Shown: one piece after another, positions 9,764 to 18,007 of the stretch
Numbering within the stretch: position 1 is the stretch's first letter
How the letters are laid out: the number at the start of each line of letters is the position of its first letter
Source: UBA1189 sp045594245
GTDB lineage: Bacteria > Bacteroidota > Bacteroidia > Bacteroidales > Bacteroidaceae
NCBI GenBank assembly: GCA_045594245.1
Contig: JAZNYG010000023.1
Coordinates: 45,119 to 109,118, forward strand
Direction: 5' to 3'
Length of the DNA stretch: 64,000 bases
Made by a program: the position numbers and the translations under genes
The notes under the pieces: generated by a model
What the model saw: only the letters and a program-made list of their open reading frames with translations
Told to the model about the DNA's origin: nothing
Database searches by the model: none

Positions 9764-10486
9764 TTAGAATTTCTTCCCGCTGATAATCGAGAAGGCCGTT
9801 TTGAAAATAATCATGCAGTCACCCCACAATGAGCGAGTGGTCAAGTACTCAAGGTCCATATCCAGACGAGTGAGCATCTTCTCCATCGTGTCGGTATATC
9901 CATTATATAGTGTTGCCTGCGAAGTCAATCCTGGACGCATTTTATAGATATGCACATAGTTCGGATTCACCGCCATGATTTTGTCAATGAACACCTGTCG
10001 TTCGGGACGCGGTCCCACGAGCGACATGTCACCATTCAGCACGTTGAAAAGCTGCGGCAACTCATCTATATGATGATCGCGTAAGAACTGTCCTACACGT
10101 GTCATTTGTTCTTTGCGCTCTTCTGCAGTACGTGGTATGCCATTCTTCTCCGCATCCTTTTTCATAGTTCGAAATTTGTAGATAGTGAAAGTCTTACCCT
10201 TATATCCTACACGTTCCTGCTTGTATATAGGGTCACCACCAGCCAGCCATATCACCAAAAATACGAGTAGCAACACTGGTGACAACAACACGATACCACA
10301 GAGTGCAGCAATAAAGTCGATTAAACGTTTCATAAATCGCTCAAAGCCAGACATAGCATCCCTACATTCTATCACCGCCACGTCAGCTTGAGCCTGTATA
10401 TTTTCCATATATGCAGATAATATTAAAGAGACATAACCATATTTATGGAACGTAAATCTTGTTAGATTATTATCCCTAAAAATCAT
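9764..10486 (-). CDS. Priming polyprenyl-phosphate sugar-phosphate transferase
   Basis: This protein starts repeat-unit synthesis by moving a sugar-1-phosphate to undecaprenyl phosphate. Motifs of the bacterial sugar transferase family are clear: FERFMKRLIDFIAA before one membrane helix, then ERVGYKGKTFTIYKFRTMK, DELPQLFNVLNGDMSLVGPRP and YKMRPGLTSQ. It is the short form with a single N-terminal helix (PglC/WcaJ C-terminal type). The ORF opens at 10486, but a -7 box at 10502-10510 would leave only about 10 nt of leader. The Met at 10408 (MENIQAQADV, 214 aa) is the likelier start, giving a leader near 90 nt. It is the first gene of the EPS operon. Confidence 0.9.
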   Translation of the reverse strand: MIFRDNNLTRFTFHKYGYVSLILSAYMENIQAQADVAVIECRDAMSGFERFMKRLIDFIAALCGIVLLSPVLLLVFLVIWLAGGDPIYKQERVGYKGKTFTIYKFRTMKKDAEKNGIPRTAEERKEQMTRVGQFLRDHHIDELPQLFNVLNGDMSLVGPRPERQVFIDKIMAVNPNYVHIYKMRPGLTSQATLYNGYTDTMEKMLTRLDMDLEYLTTRSLWGDCMIIFKTAFSIISGKKF

Positions 10487-10501
10487 TTTTTATTTTGTCG
10501 C

Positions 10502-10510
10502 ACAAAGGTA
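10502..10510 (-). promoter_or_regulatory. -7 box of the exopolysaccharide operon
   Basis: TACCTTTGT on the minus strand fits TAnnTTTG. It lies back to back with the fabD promoter, 33 bp away, in a 124-bp divergent region. It is the only consensus box I noticed upstream of the eight-gene EPS operon, so it probably drives all of it. Confidence 0.5.
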
Positions 10511-10542
10511 TGACATTTTCTGCTCATTACAATAAAAAATGT

Positions 10543-10551
10543 TATCTTTGC
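10543..10551 (+). promoter_or_regulatory. -7 box of fabD
   Basis: TATCTTTGC matches TAnnTTTG exactly and lies 60 bp upstream of the fabD ATG. Confidence 0.6.
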
Positions 10552-10610
10552 GACTTGAAAAATGATTTTGGCCTAGATTTTCTATGTAAACAATTAAAAA
10601 GAACCGAATT

Positions 10611-11477
10611 ATGAAAGCATTTGTTTTTCCCGGTCAGGGAGCCCAGTTCTCAGGAATGGGCAAGGACTTGTATGAAACTTCACCGTTAGCTAAGGAGTTG
10701 TTCGAAAAAGCCAACGACATCCTTGGTTATCGCATCACGGATATTATGTTTGAAGGTACCGACGAAGAGCTTCGTCAGACCAAAGTGACTCAGCCCGCCG
10801 TATTTCTCCACTCTGTCATCAGCGTCCTCTGCTTGGACGACGAATTCTGCCCCGACATGGTGGCCGGACACTCGCTCGGTGAGTTCTCGGCGATGGTTGC
10901 CAGCGGCGCCCTCTCGTTTGAGGATGGTTTGAAGCTAGTATATGCCCGTGCCATGGCCATGCAGAAAGCTTGCGAACTGCAACCCTCCACGATGGCTGCC
11001 ATCATCGCCCTACCCGACGAGAGCATCGAAGCCGTATGCCGCGAGGTCAGCGAGGGAGGTCACACCGTAGTAGCGGCTAACTACAACTGTCCTGGACAGG
11101 TGGTTATCTCAGGTAGCATGGAAGGCATCAAGCTCGCCTGTGAGAAGCTCACCGAGGCTGGAGCCAAGCGTGCCCTTCCACTAAGCGTAGGCGGTGCGTT
11201 CCACTCACCGTTGATGGATCCCGCCAAGGTAGAGCTCGAGGCGGCCATCCAAGCCACCGAGTTCCACACGCCCAAGTGCCCCGTTTACCAAAACGTAGAT
11301 GCACTGCCACACACCAATCCTGAAGAGATCAAGGCCAACCTGATTGCACAGCTTACCTCTCCCGTTCGCTGGACCCAGAGTGTGCTGCACATGATAGCTG
11401 ATGGAGCCGAGACCTTCACCGAGTGTGGTCCTGGCAACGTGCTTACGGGATTAATAAGAAAAATCAAAAAAGCATAG
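10611..11477 (+). CDS. fabD: Malonyl-CoA:ACP transacylase
   Basis: A 288-residue cytosolic acyltransferase that loads malonyl groups onto acyl carrier protein for fatty-acid elongation. FVFPGQGAQFSGMG opens the protein. The nucleophile elbow GHSLGEFSAM (about residue 88) holds the catalytic Ser. QKACELQPSTMAAIIALP and the C-terminal GAFHSPLM (about 197-204) contain the Arg/His positions expected of the family. GPGNVLTGLIRK closes it. Length is normal for FabD (about 290-310). It stands alone here, away from other fab genes, and is transcribed divergently from the EPS operon. Codon usage is strongly biased, as expected of a highly expressed gene. Confidence 0.95.
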   Translation: MKAFVFPGQGAQFSGMGKDLYETSPLAKELFEKANDILGYRITDIMFEGTDEELRQTKVTQPAVFLHSVISVLCLDDEFCPDMVAGHSLGEFSAMVASGALSFEDGLKLVYARAMAMQKACELQPSTMAAIIALPDESIEAVCREVSEGGHTVVAANYNCPGQVVISGSMEGIKLACEKLTEAGAKRALPLSVGGAFHSPLMDPAKVELEAAIQATEFHTPKCPVYQNVDALPHTNPEEIKANLIAQLTSPVRWTQSVLHMIADGAETFTECGPGNVLTGLIRKIKKA

Positions 11478-11590
11478 CATTTTCAATTATGAAATAGGAA
11501 TCAGAAATTATGAGGTAACCCACATTGCACACAATAGTAATGGATATATGTTTCCCATAATTCAGAATTCAAAAATCTGAAATACATAAC

Positions 11591-13306
11591 ATGTCAAAAA
11601 TCATCCTCTACCAAATCTTCACCCGTCTTTTCGGTAACGACAACACCACCCGCATACCCGGTGGCAGCATCGAAGAGAACGGTTGTGGAAAGCTAGCAGA
11701 CTTCACCCCCGAGGCTCTTGCTGCCATCAAGCAGCTGGGCACCACCCACGTATGGTACACAGGCCTTATCGAGCATGCTACGCAGACCGACTACAGCCAG
11801 TTCGGCATCCGTCCCGACCACAAAGCCACCGTCAAGGGGCAGGCCGGTTCGCCCTATGCCATCAAGGACTACTACGACGTAGACCCCGACCTGGCGACCT
11901 CTGTGCCCAACCGCATGAAGGAGTTCACCCAGCTGGTGAAGCGTACCCACGCTGCCGGATTGAAGATGATTATCGACTTTGTCCCCAACCACGTGGCACG
12001 CTGCTACCACTCCGATGCCAAACCCAAGAGTGTAGTAGACCTCGGCGAGAAGGACGACACCAGTGTATTCTTCTCTCCCAGGAACAACTTCTACTACCTG
12101 CCCGATACCACCCTTGGTGGAGAGATCGACTGGCAAGACTACGTAGAGAGTCCCGCCCGTGCCACCGGCAACGACCGCTTCGATGCCTCCCCCACGCGCA
12201 ACGACTGGTACGAGACCGTAAAACTCAACTACGGTGTCAACTACCGCGAGGGCGGTCGCACCGACTTCTACCCCTTCCCCTCCACCTGGCTCAAAATGCG
12301 CGACATCCTGCTCTTCTGGGCCAAGAAGGGAGTCGACGGTTTCCGTTGCGACATGGCCGAGATGGTACCCTTCCAGTTCTGGGGTTGGGTGATACCTATT
12401 ATCAAGGAGAAGTACCCCGACATCATCTTCATTGCCGAGGTGTATAACACGTGGGAATACTACAACTACGTCAAACACGGAAAATTCGATTACCTGTACG
12501 ATAAAGTAGGCCTCTACGACACACTCATCAGCATCATCCGCCATCAGCAGTCGGCTACCGATATTACGCGTTGCTGGCAGAATCTGGGCGAACTGCGTAA
12601 TCGCATGCTCCACTTCATGGAGAACCACGATGAGCAGCGCCTCGCCTCCGATTTCATCGCCGGTCATGGCCGTCCTGCCCTGCCCGCCGTGCTTGTGAGC
12701 ACCACTATTGACACCTGCCCAATGATGGTTTACTTCGGCCAGGAGCTAGGTGAGCGTGGCATGGATACCGAAGGTTTCAGCGGCCGCAACGGACGCACCA
12801 CCATCTTCGATTATTGGAGTGTCGATACTATATGTCGTTGGCGCGATGGCGGCACCTTCTCTGGACGCGAGCTCAACGACGGAGAGCGCGACTTACAGCG
12901 CCAGTATGCCCGCCTACTCCATATCGCCCGCGACGAGCGTGCCATCAGCGAGGGCGACTTCTTCGACCTCATGTACGCCAATCCGCATACCGAAGGATTC
13001 AATCCTCATCGCCAATATGCCTTCTTGCGAAAATATAAGAATGAGCTATTAATCATTGTAGCCAACTTCGACGAACGCGACACCCAAGTAGCCGTCAACA
13101 TCCCTACCCACGCATTCGATTATTTCCATCTACCCGAACTTCAGAGCGTAGAGGCAACCGAGCTTCTCACTGGAACAACCATTACCCTCACCCTCTCACC
13201 TGAAGGACCTATCATCCTCAACCTACCAGGTTATTCGGGGATTATCGTAAAGATTGAAATAGCTCTACCTCTAGTCCAACAAACAACTATAAATGTAGTA
13301 CATTGA
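11591..13306 (+). CDS. Cytosolic GH13 alpha-amylase family enzyme
   Basis: A 571-residue (beta/alpha)8 glycoside hydrolase. All four GH13 regions are visible: I MIIDFVPNHV (about 124-133), II GVDGFRCDMAEM with the Asp nucleophile, III FIAEVYN with the Glu acid/base, and IV FMENHDEQR with the transition-state Asp. There is no signal peptide (MSKIILYQIFTRLF), so it acts inside the cell, probably on glycogen or imported malto-oligosaccharides. A C-terminal beta-sandwich (about 480-555) follows the barrel. The last 16 residues (ALPLVQQTTINVVH) look like an appended tail without family counterpart. It lies 113 bp after fabD with no clear promoter, so it may be co-transcribed. Exact specificity (amylase, glucanotransferase or debranching) cannot be fixed by eye. 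Confidence 0.85.
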   Translation: MSKIILYQIFTRLFGNDNTTRIPGGSIEENGCGKLADFTPEALAAIKQLGTTHVWYTGLIEHATQTDYSQFGIRPDHKATVKGQAGSPYAIKDYYDVDPDLATSVPNRMKEFTQLVKRTHAAGLKMIIDFVPNHVARCYHSDAKPKSVVDLGEKDDTSVFFSPRNNFYYLPDTTLGGEIDWQDYVESPARATGNDRFDASPTRNDWYETVKLNYGVNYREGGRTDFYPFPSTWLKMRDILLFWAKKGVDGFRCDMAEMVPFQFWGWVIPIIKEKYPDIIFIAEVYNTWEYYNYVKHGKFDYLYDKVGLYDTLISIIRHQQSATDITRCWQNLGELRNRMLHFMENHDEQRLASDFIAGHGRPALPAVLVSTTIDTCPMMVYFGQELGERGMDTEGFSGRNGRTTIFDYWSVDTICRWRDGGTFSGRELNDGERDLQRQYARLLHIARDERAISEGDFFDLMYANPHTEGFNPHRQYAFLRKYKNELLIIVANFDERDTQVAVNIPTHAFDYFHLPELQSVEATELLTGTTITLTLSPEGPIILNLPGYSGIIVKIEIALPLVQQTTINVVH

Positions 13307-13421
13307 TTCTTTGATACTACATTTTTAAGCCCACACTTTAACTCTAGGTTTTTTCTTCAACAATTTCATTCACATTGAACACATCACCAACTTAAAGAGG
13401 ACTTACTTTTATTATTATTGC

Positions 13422-13430
13422 TATCTTTGC
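13422..13430 (+). promoter_or_regulatory. -7 box of the ftsK unit
   Basis: TATCTTTGC matches TAnnTTTG exactly, 57 bp before the ftsK ATG, in the spacer that separates ftsK from the GH13 gene. Confidence 0.6.
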
Positions 13431-13486
13431 AGTTGTTAGGCTACACACTATATTAATTACAACCATTGACATAGGTATTAAACAAC

Positions 13487-15919
13487 ATGACTACACAAAA
13501 AGACACAAAAAAAAGAAAAGCAGAAAAGCAAAAGCTAGAACTCAAATGGATACAAAGTATTCATATAGCAATAAAGAACGAAACGACACAATTCATTGTG
13601 GGACTGCTGCTGGTAATGGTAGCTCTATACATGATACTGGCTTTCAGCTCGTTCATCCTCAATGGTGGTGCCGACCAAAGCGCTATGGAGCCACAGACCG
13701 TAACTGAGGCCCTTGCCAATACCACTCCCGACAAGGTGGAGAACGCTACCGGGCGCAGTGGCGCACACATTGCGCAGACCCTCATCAACGGCTGCTTCGG
13801 CATTTCGGCCTATTGCATAGCCGCATTCATGCTGGTGCTGGGCCTCAATCTCATGCGCACCTACAAGTTCAACCTCAAGCACTGGGGTATCTGCTGCGCC
13901 ACCATCCTCGTGTGGGGCTCCTTGTTCTTGAGCATTACTGTCGACCGTTGGTTTGTAGGCTCAGGTATCTACTGGGGGGGCTACCATGGTCATAATGTGT
14001 CTGAATGGCTCAGCGCTCAGTTTGGTATGCCCGGTATCATCATCCTGTTGGCAGTGATAGCCGTCTTGTTCTGCATGTACCTCACGAGTAATACGATAGA
14101 GTTTATCCGCAAATTGCTCCACCCCAAGTCGTTGCTTCCGGGCAAGGATGAGGAGGAGAAGGACGGCCCTGTGCAGGAGGACGATAGCCTGAACGCAGAG
14201 GTGCCCTTCAGTATCGAGGAGCAGTCTACCGAGATAGAGTGGAGCACAGATAATCAGGAATCGGATACCCTGGAGGAGATGGAACTGGAGATTGTCGATG
14301 TCCCCGCTGACGAAACAGAACAAAATCCCGCCGAGAAGCAGGAGGAAGAGACCGAGTTCACCATCGAGGTCAACGAAGAGGAGGTAGCCGAGAAGATTGT
14401 CGAACCCTACAACCCCAAGCTCGACCTCTCACGCTACAAATACCCCACCATCGACCTGCTCAACAAGGGCAACGATGATGCTTTCCTTGTCGACCGCGAC
14501 GAGCAGAATGCCAAGAAAGACAGCATCATCCAGGCGCTGCGCAACTTCGGCATCGAGATATCCTCCATCAAGGCCACCGTGGGTCCCACCATCACGCTCT
14601 ACGAGATTACCCCTGCCCCAGGTGTGCGCATCTCGAAGATCAAGAACCTCGAAGACGACATCGCCCTGACGCTTGCCGCCTTCAGTACCCGTATCATCGC
14701 CCCCATACCCGGCAAGGGCACCATCGGTATAGAAATTCCCAATGCCAATCCCCAAGTGGTGTCGATGTATTCGGTCATCAATAGCCGCAAATTCCAAGAG
14801 TCTACCTATGAACTGCCTGTAGCCATCGGCAAGACTATCACGAATGAGATACTCATGTTCGACCTCTGCAAGATGCCCCACCTCCTCGTGGCAGGTGCCA
14901 CCGGTCAGGGTAAGTCCGTAGGTCTGAACGCCATCATCACCTCGCTCCTCTACAAGAAGCACCCCGCCGAGCTGAAGCTCGTAATGGTCGACCCCAAGAA
15001 GGTGGAGCTCAGCATCTACTCCTCCATCGAGAAACACTTCCTGGCCAAGCTCCCCGACGGCGAAGATGCCATCATCACCGATGTTACCAAGGTGGTGCAG
15101 ACCCTCAAGTCGCTCTGCGTGGAGATGGACACCCGCTACGACCTGCTCAAGGCAGCCGGTGTGCGCAACCTGCGCGAGTATAACGACAAGTTCATCAACC
15201 GCCAGCTCAACCCCGAGAAGGGTCACAAGTACATGCCCTACATCGTGGTCATCATCGACGAGTTTGGCGACCTTATCATGACTGCCGGCAAGGAGGTAGA
15301 GCTCCCCATTGCCCGCATCGCCCAGTTGGCCCGTGCCGTAGGTATACATATGATTATCGCTACCCAGCGCCCCACGACGAACATCATTACCGGTACCATC
15401 AAGGCCAACTTCCCTGCCCGTATCGCCTTCCGCGTATCGGCCATGATTGACTCGCGCACCATCCTCGACCGCCCCGGAGCCAACCAGCTCATCGGTAAGG
15501 GCGACATGCTCTTCCTTCAGGGCAGCGACCCCGTGCGTGTGCAGTGTGCCTTTGTCGACACTCCCGAGGTGGAGCGCATCGGTAAGTACATCAGCGAGCA
15601 ACAGGGCTATCCCACGGCGTTCTACCTGCCCGAGTATGTGGACGAGAATGCTGGCGAAGGCAGCAACCTCGACGATGTAGACTTAAAGCGCCTCGACCCC
15701 ATGTTCGAGGATGCAGCACGCCTGGTCGTAGTACACCAGTCGGGTTCCACATCGCTCATCCAGCGCAAGTTCTCCATCGGCTACAACCGCGCAGGTCGCA
15801 TCATGGACCAGCTCGAGAAGGCCGGCATCGTAGGTCCCGTCGATGGCAGCAAGCCCCGTCAGGTGCTCTGTGCCGATGAGATGGATTTGGAAATGAAGTT
15901 GAACAGTCTGAACAGTTGA
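13487..15919 (+). CDS. ftsK: FtsK/SpoIIIE DNA translocase
   Basis: An 810-residue septal DNA pump that clears chromosome ends and activates dimer resolution. About four transmembrane helices lie in the first 200 residues (for example FIVGLLLVMVALYMILAF). An acidic Glu-rich linker (about 225-310) follows. The motor domain then has YEITPAPGVRISKI, Walker A GATGQGKSVGLNA (about 472), Walker B VVIIDEFGDL and the ATQRPTTNIITG segment. The C-terminal winged-helix gamma domain (about 745-800, STSLIQRKFSIGYNRAGRIM) recognises polar DNA motifs. The linker is short compared with E. coli FtsK, as is normal in Bacteroidota. LolA-like and trxB genes follow on the same strand. Confidence 0.95.
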   Translation: MTTQKDTKKRKAEKQKLELKWIQSIHIAIKNETTQFIVGLLLVMVALYMILAFSSFILNGGADQSAMEPQTVTEALANTTPDKVENATGRSGAHIAQTLINGCFGISAYCIAAFMLVLGLNLMRTYKFNLKHWGICCATILVWGSLFLSITVDRWFVGSGIYWGGYHGHNVSEWLSAQFGMPGIIILLAVIAVLFCMYLTSNTIEFIRKLLHPKSLLPGKDEEEKDGPVQEDDSLNAEVPFSIEEQSTEIEWSTDNQESDTLEEMELEIVDVPADETEQNPAEKQEEETEFTIEVNEEEVAEKIVEPYNPKLDLSRYKYPTIDLLNKGNDDAFLVDRDEQNAKKDSIIQALRNFGIEISSIKATVGPTITLYEITPAPGVRISKIKNLEDDIALTLAAFSTRIIAPIPGKGTIGIEIPNANPQVVSMYSVINSRKFQESTYELPVAIGKTITNEILMFDLCKMPHLLVAGATGQGKSVGLNAIITSLLYKKHPAELKLVMVDPKKVELSIYSSIEKHFLAKLPDGEDAIITDVTKVVQTLKSLCVEMDTRYDLLKAAGVRNLREYNDKFINRQLNPEKGHKYMPYIVVIIDEFGDLIMTAGKEVELPIARIAQLARAVGIHMIIATQRPTTNIITGTIKANFPARIAFRVSAMIDSRTILDRPGANQLIGKGDMLFLQGSDPVRVQCAFVDTPEVERIGKYISEQQGYPTAFYLPEYVDENAGEGSNLDDVDLKRLDPMFEDAARLVVVHQSGSTSLIQRKFSIGYNRAGRIMDQLEKAGIVGPVDGSKPRQVLCADEMDLEMKLNSLNS

Positions 15920-15993
15920 TGGTTTTTGATGAGATAAGGCAGTATGCCTATAATAGTAGATTAACTAACGCTGAAGTTAAATTGTAAATAAAG

Positions 15994-16623
15994 ATGAAAC
16001 GTCTCCATTCAATACTCTTTGCCCTTCTCGTGATGTGTTTCTCCCTTCCCCTTTCGGCCCAAGGACCTGCCGAGGTATGGCTCCAGAAGGCGGCCAGCAA
16101 GTTCGAACAGAAGGGCGTTGACCTCAGTTTCCGCATCAACGAAGATGGCGTGCGCCTCAGCGGCCGACTCCTCATCGAAGGCAAGAAATTCTGCTTCCTC
16201 ACCGACGAGATGAAGATATGGTACGACGGCACCACACAGTGGACGCTGCAAATCGACGACGACTACAGCGAGCTCTACATCAACGAGCCTACTCCCGACG
16301 AGCAGCAGAGCATCAATCCCTATCTCCTGCTCGGCAGCTATCAGGAGCACTTCACCGCTACCGACGGAGGCGAGAAGACCCTCAACGGAATGCCTCACCA
16401 CCTCGTGACCCTCAAGGCCAACGACGACCAGCAGGAGCTCTCGCAGCTCAGTCTCTATCTTGATAGTGAAGGCACTCCCGCAGCCCTCACGCTCACCTTC
16501 CCCGATGAGCGCAAATACAAAATTGAGGTGCGCTCCTTGCGCAATGGGCTCACCTTCCCGCAACACACCTTCACCTATCAGCCCAAGGACTATCCCGCGG
16601 ATGAGGTGATTGATATGCGGTGA
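15994..16623 (+). CDS. LolA-like outer-membrane lipoprotein carrier protein
   Basis: A 209-residue periplasmic protein with signal peptide MKRLHSILFALLVMCFSLPLSAQ. The mature part has the LolA/DUF4292-type half-barrel pattern: FRINEDGVRLSGRLLIEGKKF, then LTDEMKIWYDGTTQWTLQ, then ELYINEPTPDEQQSINPY. These are the conserved strands of LolA carriers. It should shuttle lipoproteins or other lipids from inner to outer membrane. It lies 74 bp downstream of ftsK. Bacteroidota often pair ftsK with this gene, so the location supports the call. The sequence is divergent from proteobacterial LolA, so cargo identity is inferred. Confidence 0.8.
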   Translation: MKRLHSILFALLVMCFSLPLSAQGPAEVWLQKAASKFEQKGVDLSFRINEDGVRLSGRLLIEGKKFCFLTDEMKIWYDGTTQWTLQIDDDYSELYINEPTPDEQQSINPYLLLGSYQEHFTATDGGEKTLNGMPHHLVTLKANDDQQELSQLSLYLDSEGTPAALTLTFPDERKYKIEVRSLRNGLTFPQHTFTYQPKDYPADEVIDMR

Positions 16624-16629
16624 ATGATA

Positions 16630-16694
16630 AACGATTAACGATTAACGATTAACGATTAGCGATTAGCGACTCTAAACACTAAACACTAAACAAT
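16630..16694 (+). repeat. Two abutting heptamer tandem arrays
   Basis: In the lolA-trxB spacer six 7-bp units follow one another (four AACGATT, then AGCGATT and AGCGACT, 16630-16671). Two bases later come three units of a second heptamer (AAACACT twice, AAACAAT once, 16674-16694). Together they fill most of the 80-bp spacer. Units mutate progressively toward the trxB side. There are no spacer sequences and no dyad symmetry, so this is not a CRISPR array or an operator array of standard form. Confidence 0.85.
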
Positions 16695-16703
16695 ATACAC
16701 ATT

Positions 16704-17633
16704 ATGGAAAAGACCAAATGCCTTATCATAGGCTCAGGCCCTGCTGGATACACAGCGGCCATCTACACTGGTAGAGCAAACATCCCCACCATCCTCTACG
16801 AAGGATTGCAACCTGGCGGACAGCTCACCATTACTACCGAGATTGAAAACTTCCCCGGCTACCCTCAGGGCATCAGCGGCCCCGAGATGATGGACGACCT
16901 CCGCCTGCAGGCCGAGCGCTTCGGTGCCGACATGCGCAGCGGTATCATCACCAAGACCGACCTCTCACAGCGCCCCTTCCACGTCACCGTTGATGACGGC
17001 ACTGAGATTGAGGCCGAGACCATCATCATCGCCACAGGCGCATCGGCCAAGTACCTCGGGCTTGAGGACGAGAAGAAATATGCCGGTATGGGCGTAAGCG
17101 CCTGTGCCACCTGCGACGGCTTCTTCTACCGCAAGAAGGTGGTAGCCGTAGTGGGCGGTGGCGACACTGCTTGCGAGGAGGCCAGCTACCTCGCCGGTCT
17201 TGCCAGCAAGGTATACCTCATCGTGCGCAAGAACTACCTCCGCGCCAGCCAGATTATGCAGGACCGCGTCATGCAGAATCCCAAGATTGAGGTTCTCTTC
17301 GAGCACAATGTCACTGGCCTCTTCGGCGACAACGGCGTTGAGGGAGCCCACGTGGTAAAGCGCAAGGGCGAAGCCGACGAGCAGCACTACGACATCGCCA
17401 TCGACGGACTCTTCCTCGCCATCGGCCACAACCCCAACTCTGAGATCTTCCGCAAGTATCTCGACACCGACGAGACGGGCTACATCCTCACTCAAGGAGC
17501 CTCTCCCGCCACCAACGTGCCCGGTGTATATGCCGCTGGCGACGTGGCCGACCCCCGCTACCGCCAAGCCATCGTAGCTGCTGGCAGTGGCTGTAAGGCA
17601 GCCCTCGAGGTGGAGAAGTTCTTGGCTGAGTAA
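16704..17633 (+). CDS. trxB: Thioredoxin reductase
   Basis: A 309-residue NADPH-dependent flavoenzyme that keeps thioredoxin reduced. FAD-binding GSGPAGYTAAIYTGRA sits at residues 9-24. PGGQLTITTEIENFPGYP follows near residue 38. The redox-active CATCDG is near residue 135. NADPH-binding GGGDTACEEA follows directly (about 152). A second FAD motif, GVYAAGDVADPRYRQ, is near residue 272. Length and domain order match low-molecular-weight bacterial TrxR. It follows the LolA-like gene across a spacer filled with heptamer repeats and has no consensus -7 box of its own, so it is probably read from the upstream promoter. Confidence 0.96.
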   Translation: MEKTKCLIIGSGPAGYTAAIYTGRANIPTILYEGLQPGGQLTITTEIENFPGYPQGISGPEMMDDLRLQAERFGADMRSGIITKTDLSQRPFHVTVDDGTEIEAETIIIATGASAKYLGLEDEKKYAGMGVSACATCDGFFYRKKVVAVVGGGDTACEEASYLAGLASKVYLIVRKNYLRASQIMQDRVMQNPKIEVLFEHNVTGLFGDNGVEGAHVVKRKGEADEQHYDIAIDGLFLAIGHNPNSEIFRKYLDTDETGYILTQGASPATNVPGVYAAGDVADPRYRQAIVAAGSGCKAALEVEKFLAE

Positions 17634-17660
17634 AAACATACTTTTGATGACAACAAAAAA

Positions 17661-17688
17661 CAGAGGCTGACACATGTGCTGGCCTCTG
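17661..17688 (+). terminator. Imperfect hairpin downstream of trxB
   Basis: CAGAGGC (17661-17667) pairs with GCCTCTG (17682-17688) around an inner CACATGTG palindrome. The following T-run is weak (GACTCATTTT), so termination is plausible but not certain. Confidence 0.4.
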
Positions 17689-17975
17689 ACTCATTTTAGG
17701 AAACCATCTAAGAAACTATTAAAACGTAACTGAATGTATTATTTTAGGCGCTAGGTTCCTTATTGGCTAAACATATAGAAAGTATTCATCCATGCGAACA
17801 ACAAGCGAGTGCTATTATAGAAGCATATGATTATTTTGAAATTAAAACAGAACCAACATACCGAAAAAAGAAAGTGCATCTTTGTGAAATAGAATTAGGA
17901 ATCTTCACCTAGTTTACTATACACTATCCCTGCAAGAGTTTCCTTAATTATTTTGGGATTCTCAAAAGTATTACA
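17689..17975. other. AT-rich spacer with an unrecognised 54-codon open stretch
   Basis: Between the trxB hairpin and the mannanase promoter there is no complete gene. One plus-strand stretch (17748-17912) is open for 54 codons and ends in TAG. It has no in-frame start codon, being preceded directly by TAG. Its translation (ending KKKVHLCEIELGIFT) is protein-like and Lys/Glu/Ile-rich, with AT-rich codons unlike the flanking genes. It could be the tail of a decayed mobile-element or phage gene, but I do not recognise a family. Confidence 0.3.
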
Positions 17976-17984
17976 TATTTTTGC
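17976..17984 (+). promoter_or_regulatory. -7 box of the mannan-utilisation pair
   Basis: TATTTTTGC matches TAnnTTTG. It shows that the longer reading frame opening with TTG at 17981 begins inside the promoter, so translation must begin at the ATG at 18008. Confidence 0.6.
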
Positions 17985-18007
17985 ACAAGAACTTCAAAAG
18001 AAGCATC

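Noticed and set aside
11693..12667. A 324-codon minus-strand open frame and a 254-codon plus-strand frame inside the GH13 gene
   Set aside because: Both overlap a gene with all four GH13 catalytic regions. They are Arg/His/Gly-rich shadows.
14429..15601. A 390-codon minus-strand open frame
   Set aside because: Antisense shadow of the ftsK motor domain, caused by codon bias. No promoter or recognisable domain.
16630..16694. CRISPR-like array
   Set aside because: Units are 7 bp with no spacers and no cas genes nearby; it is a simple tandem repeat.
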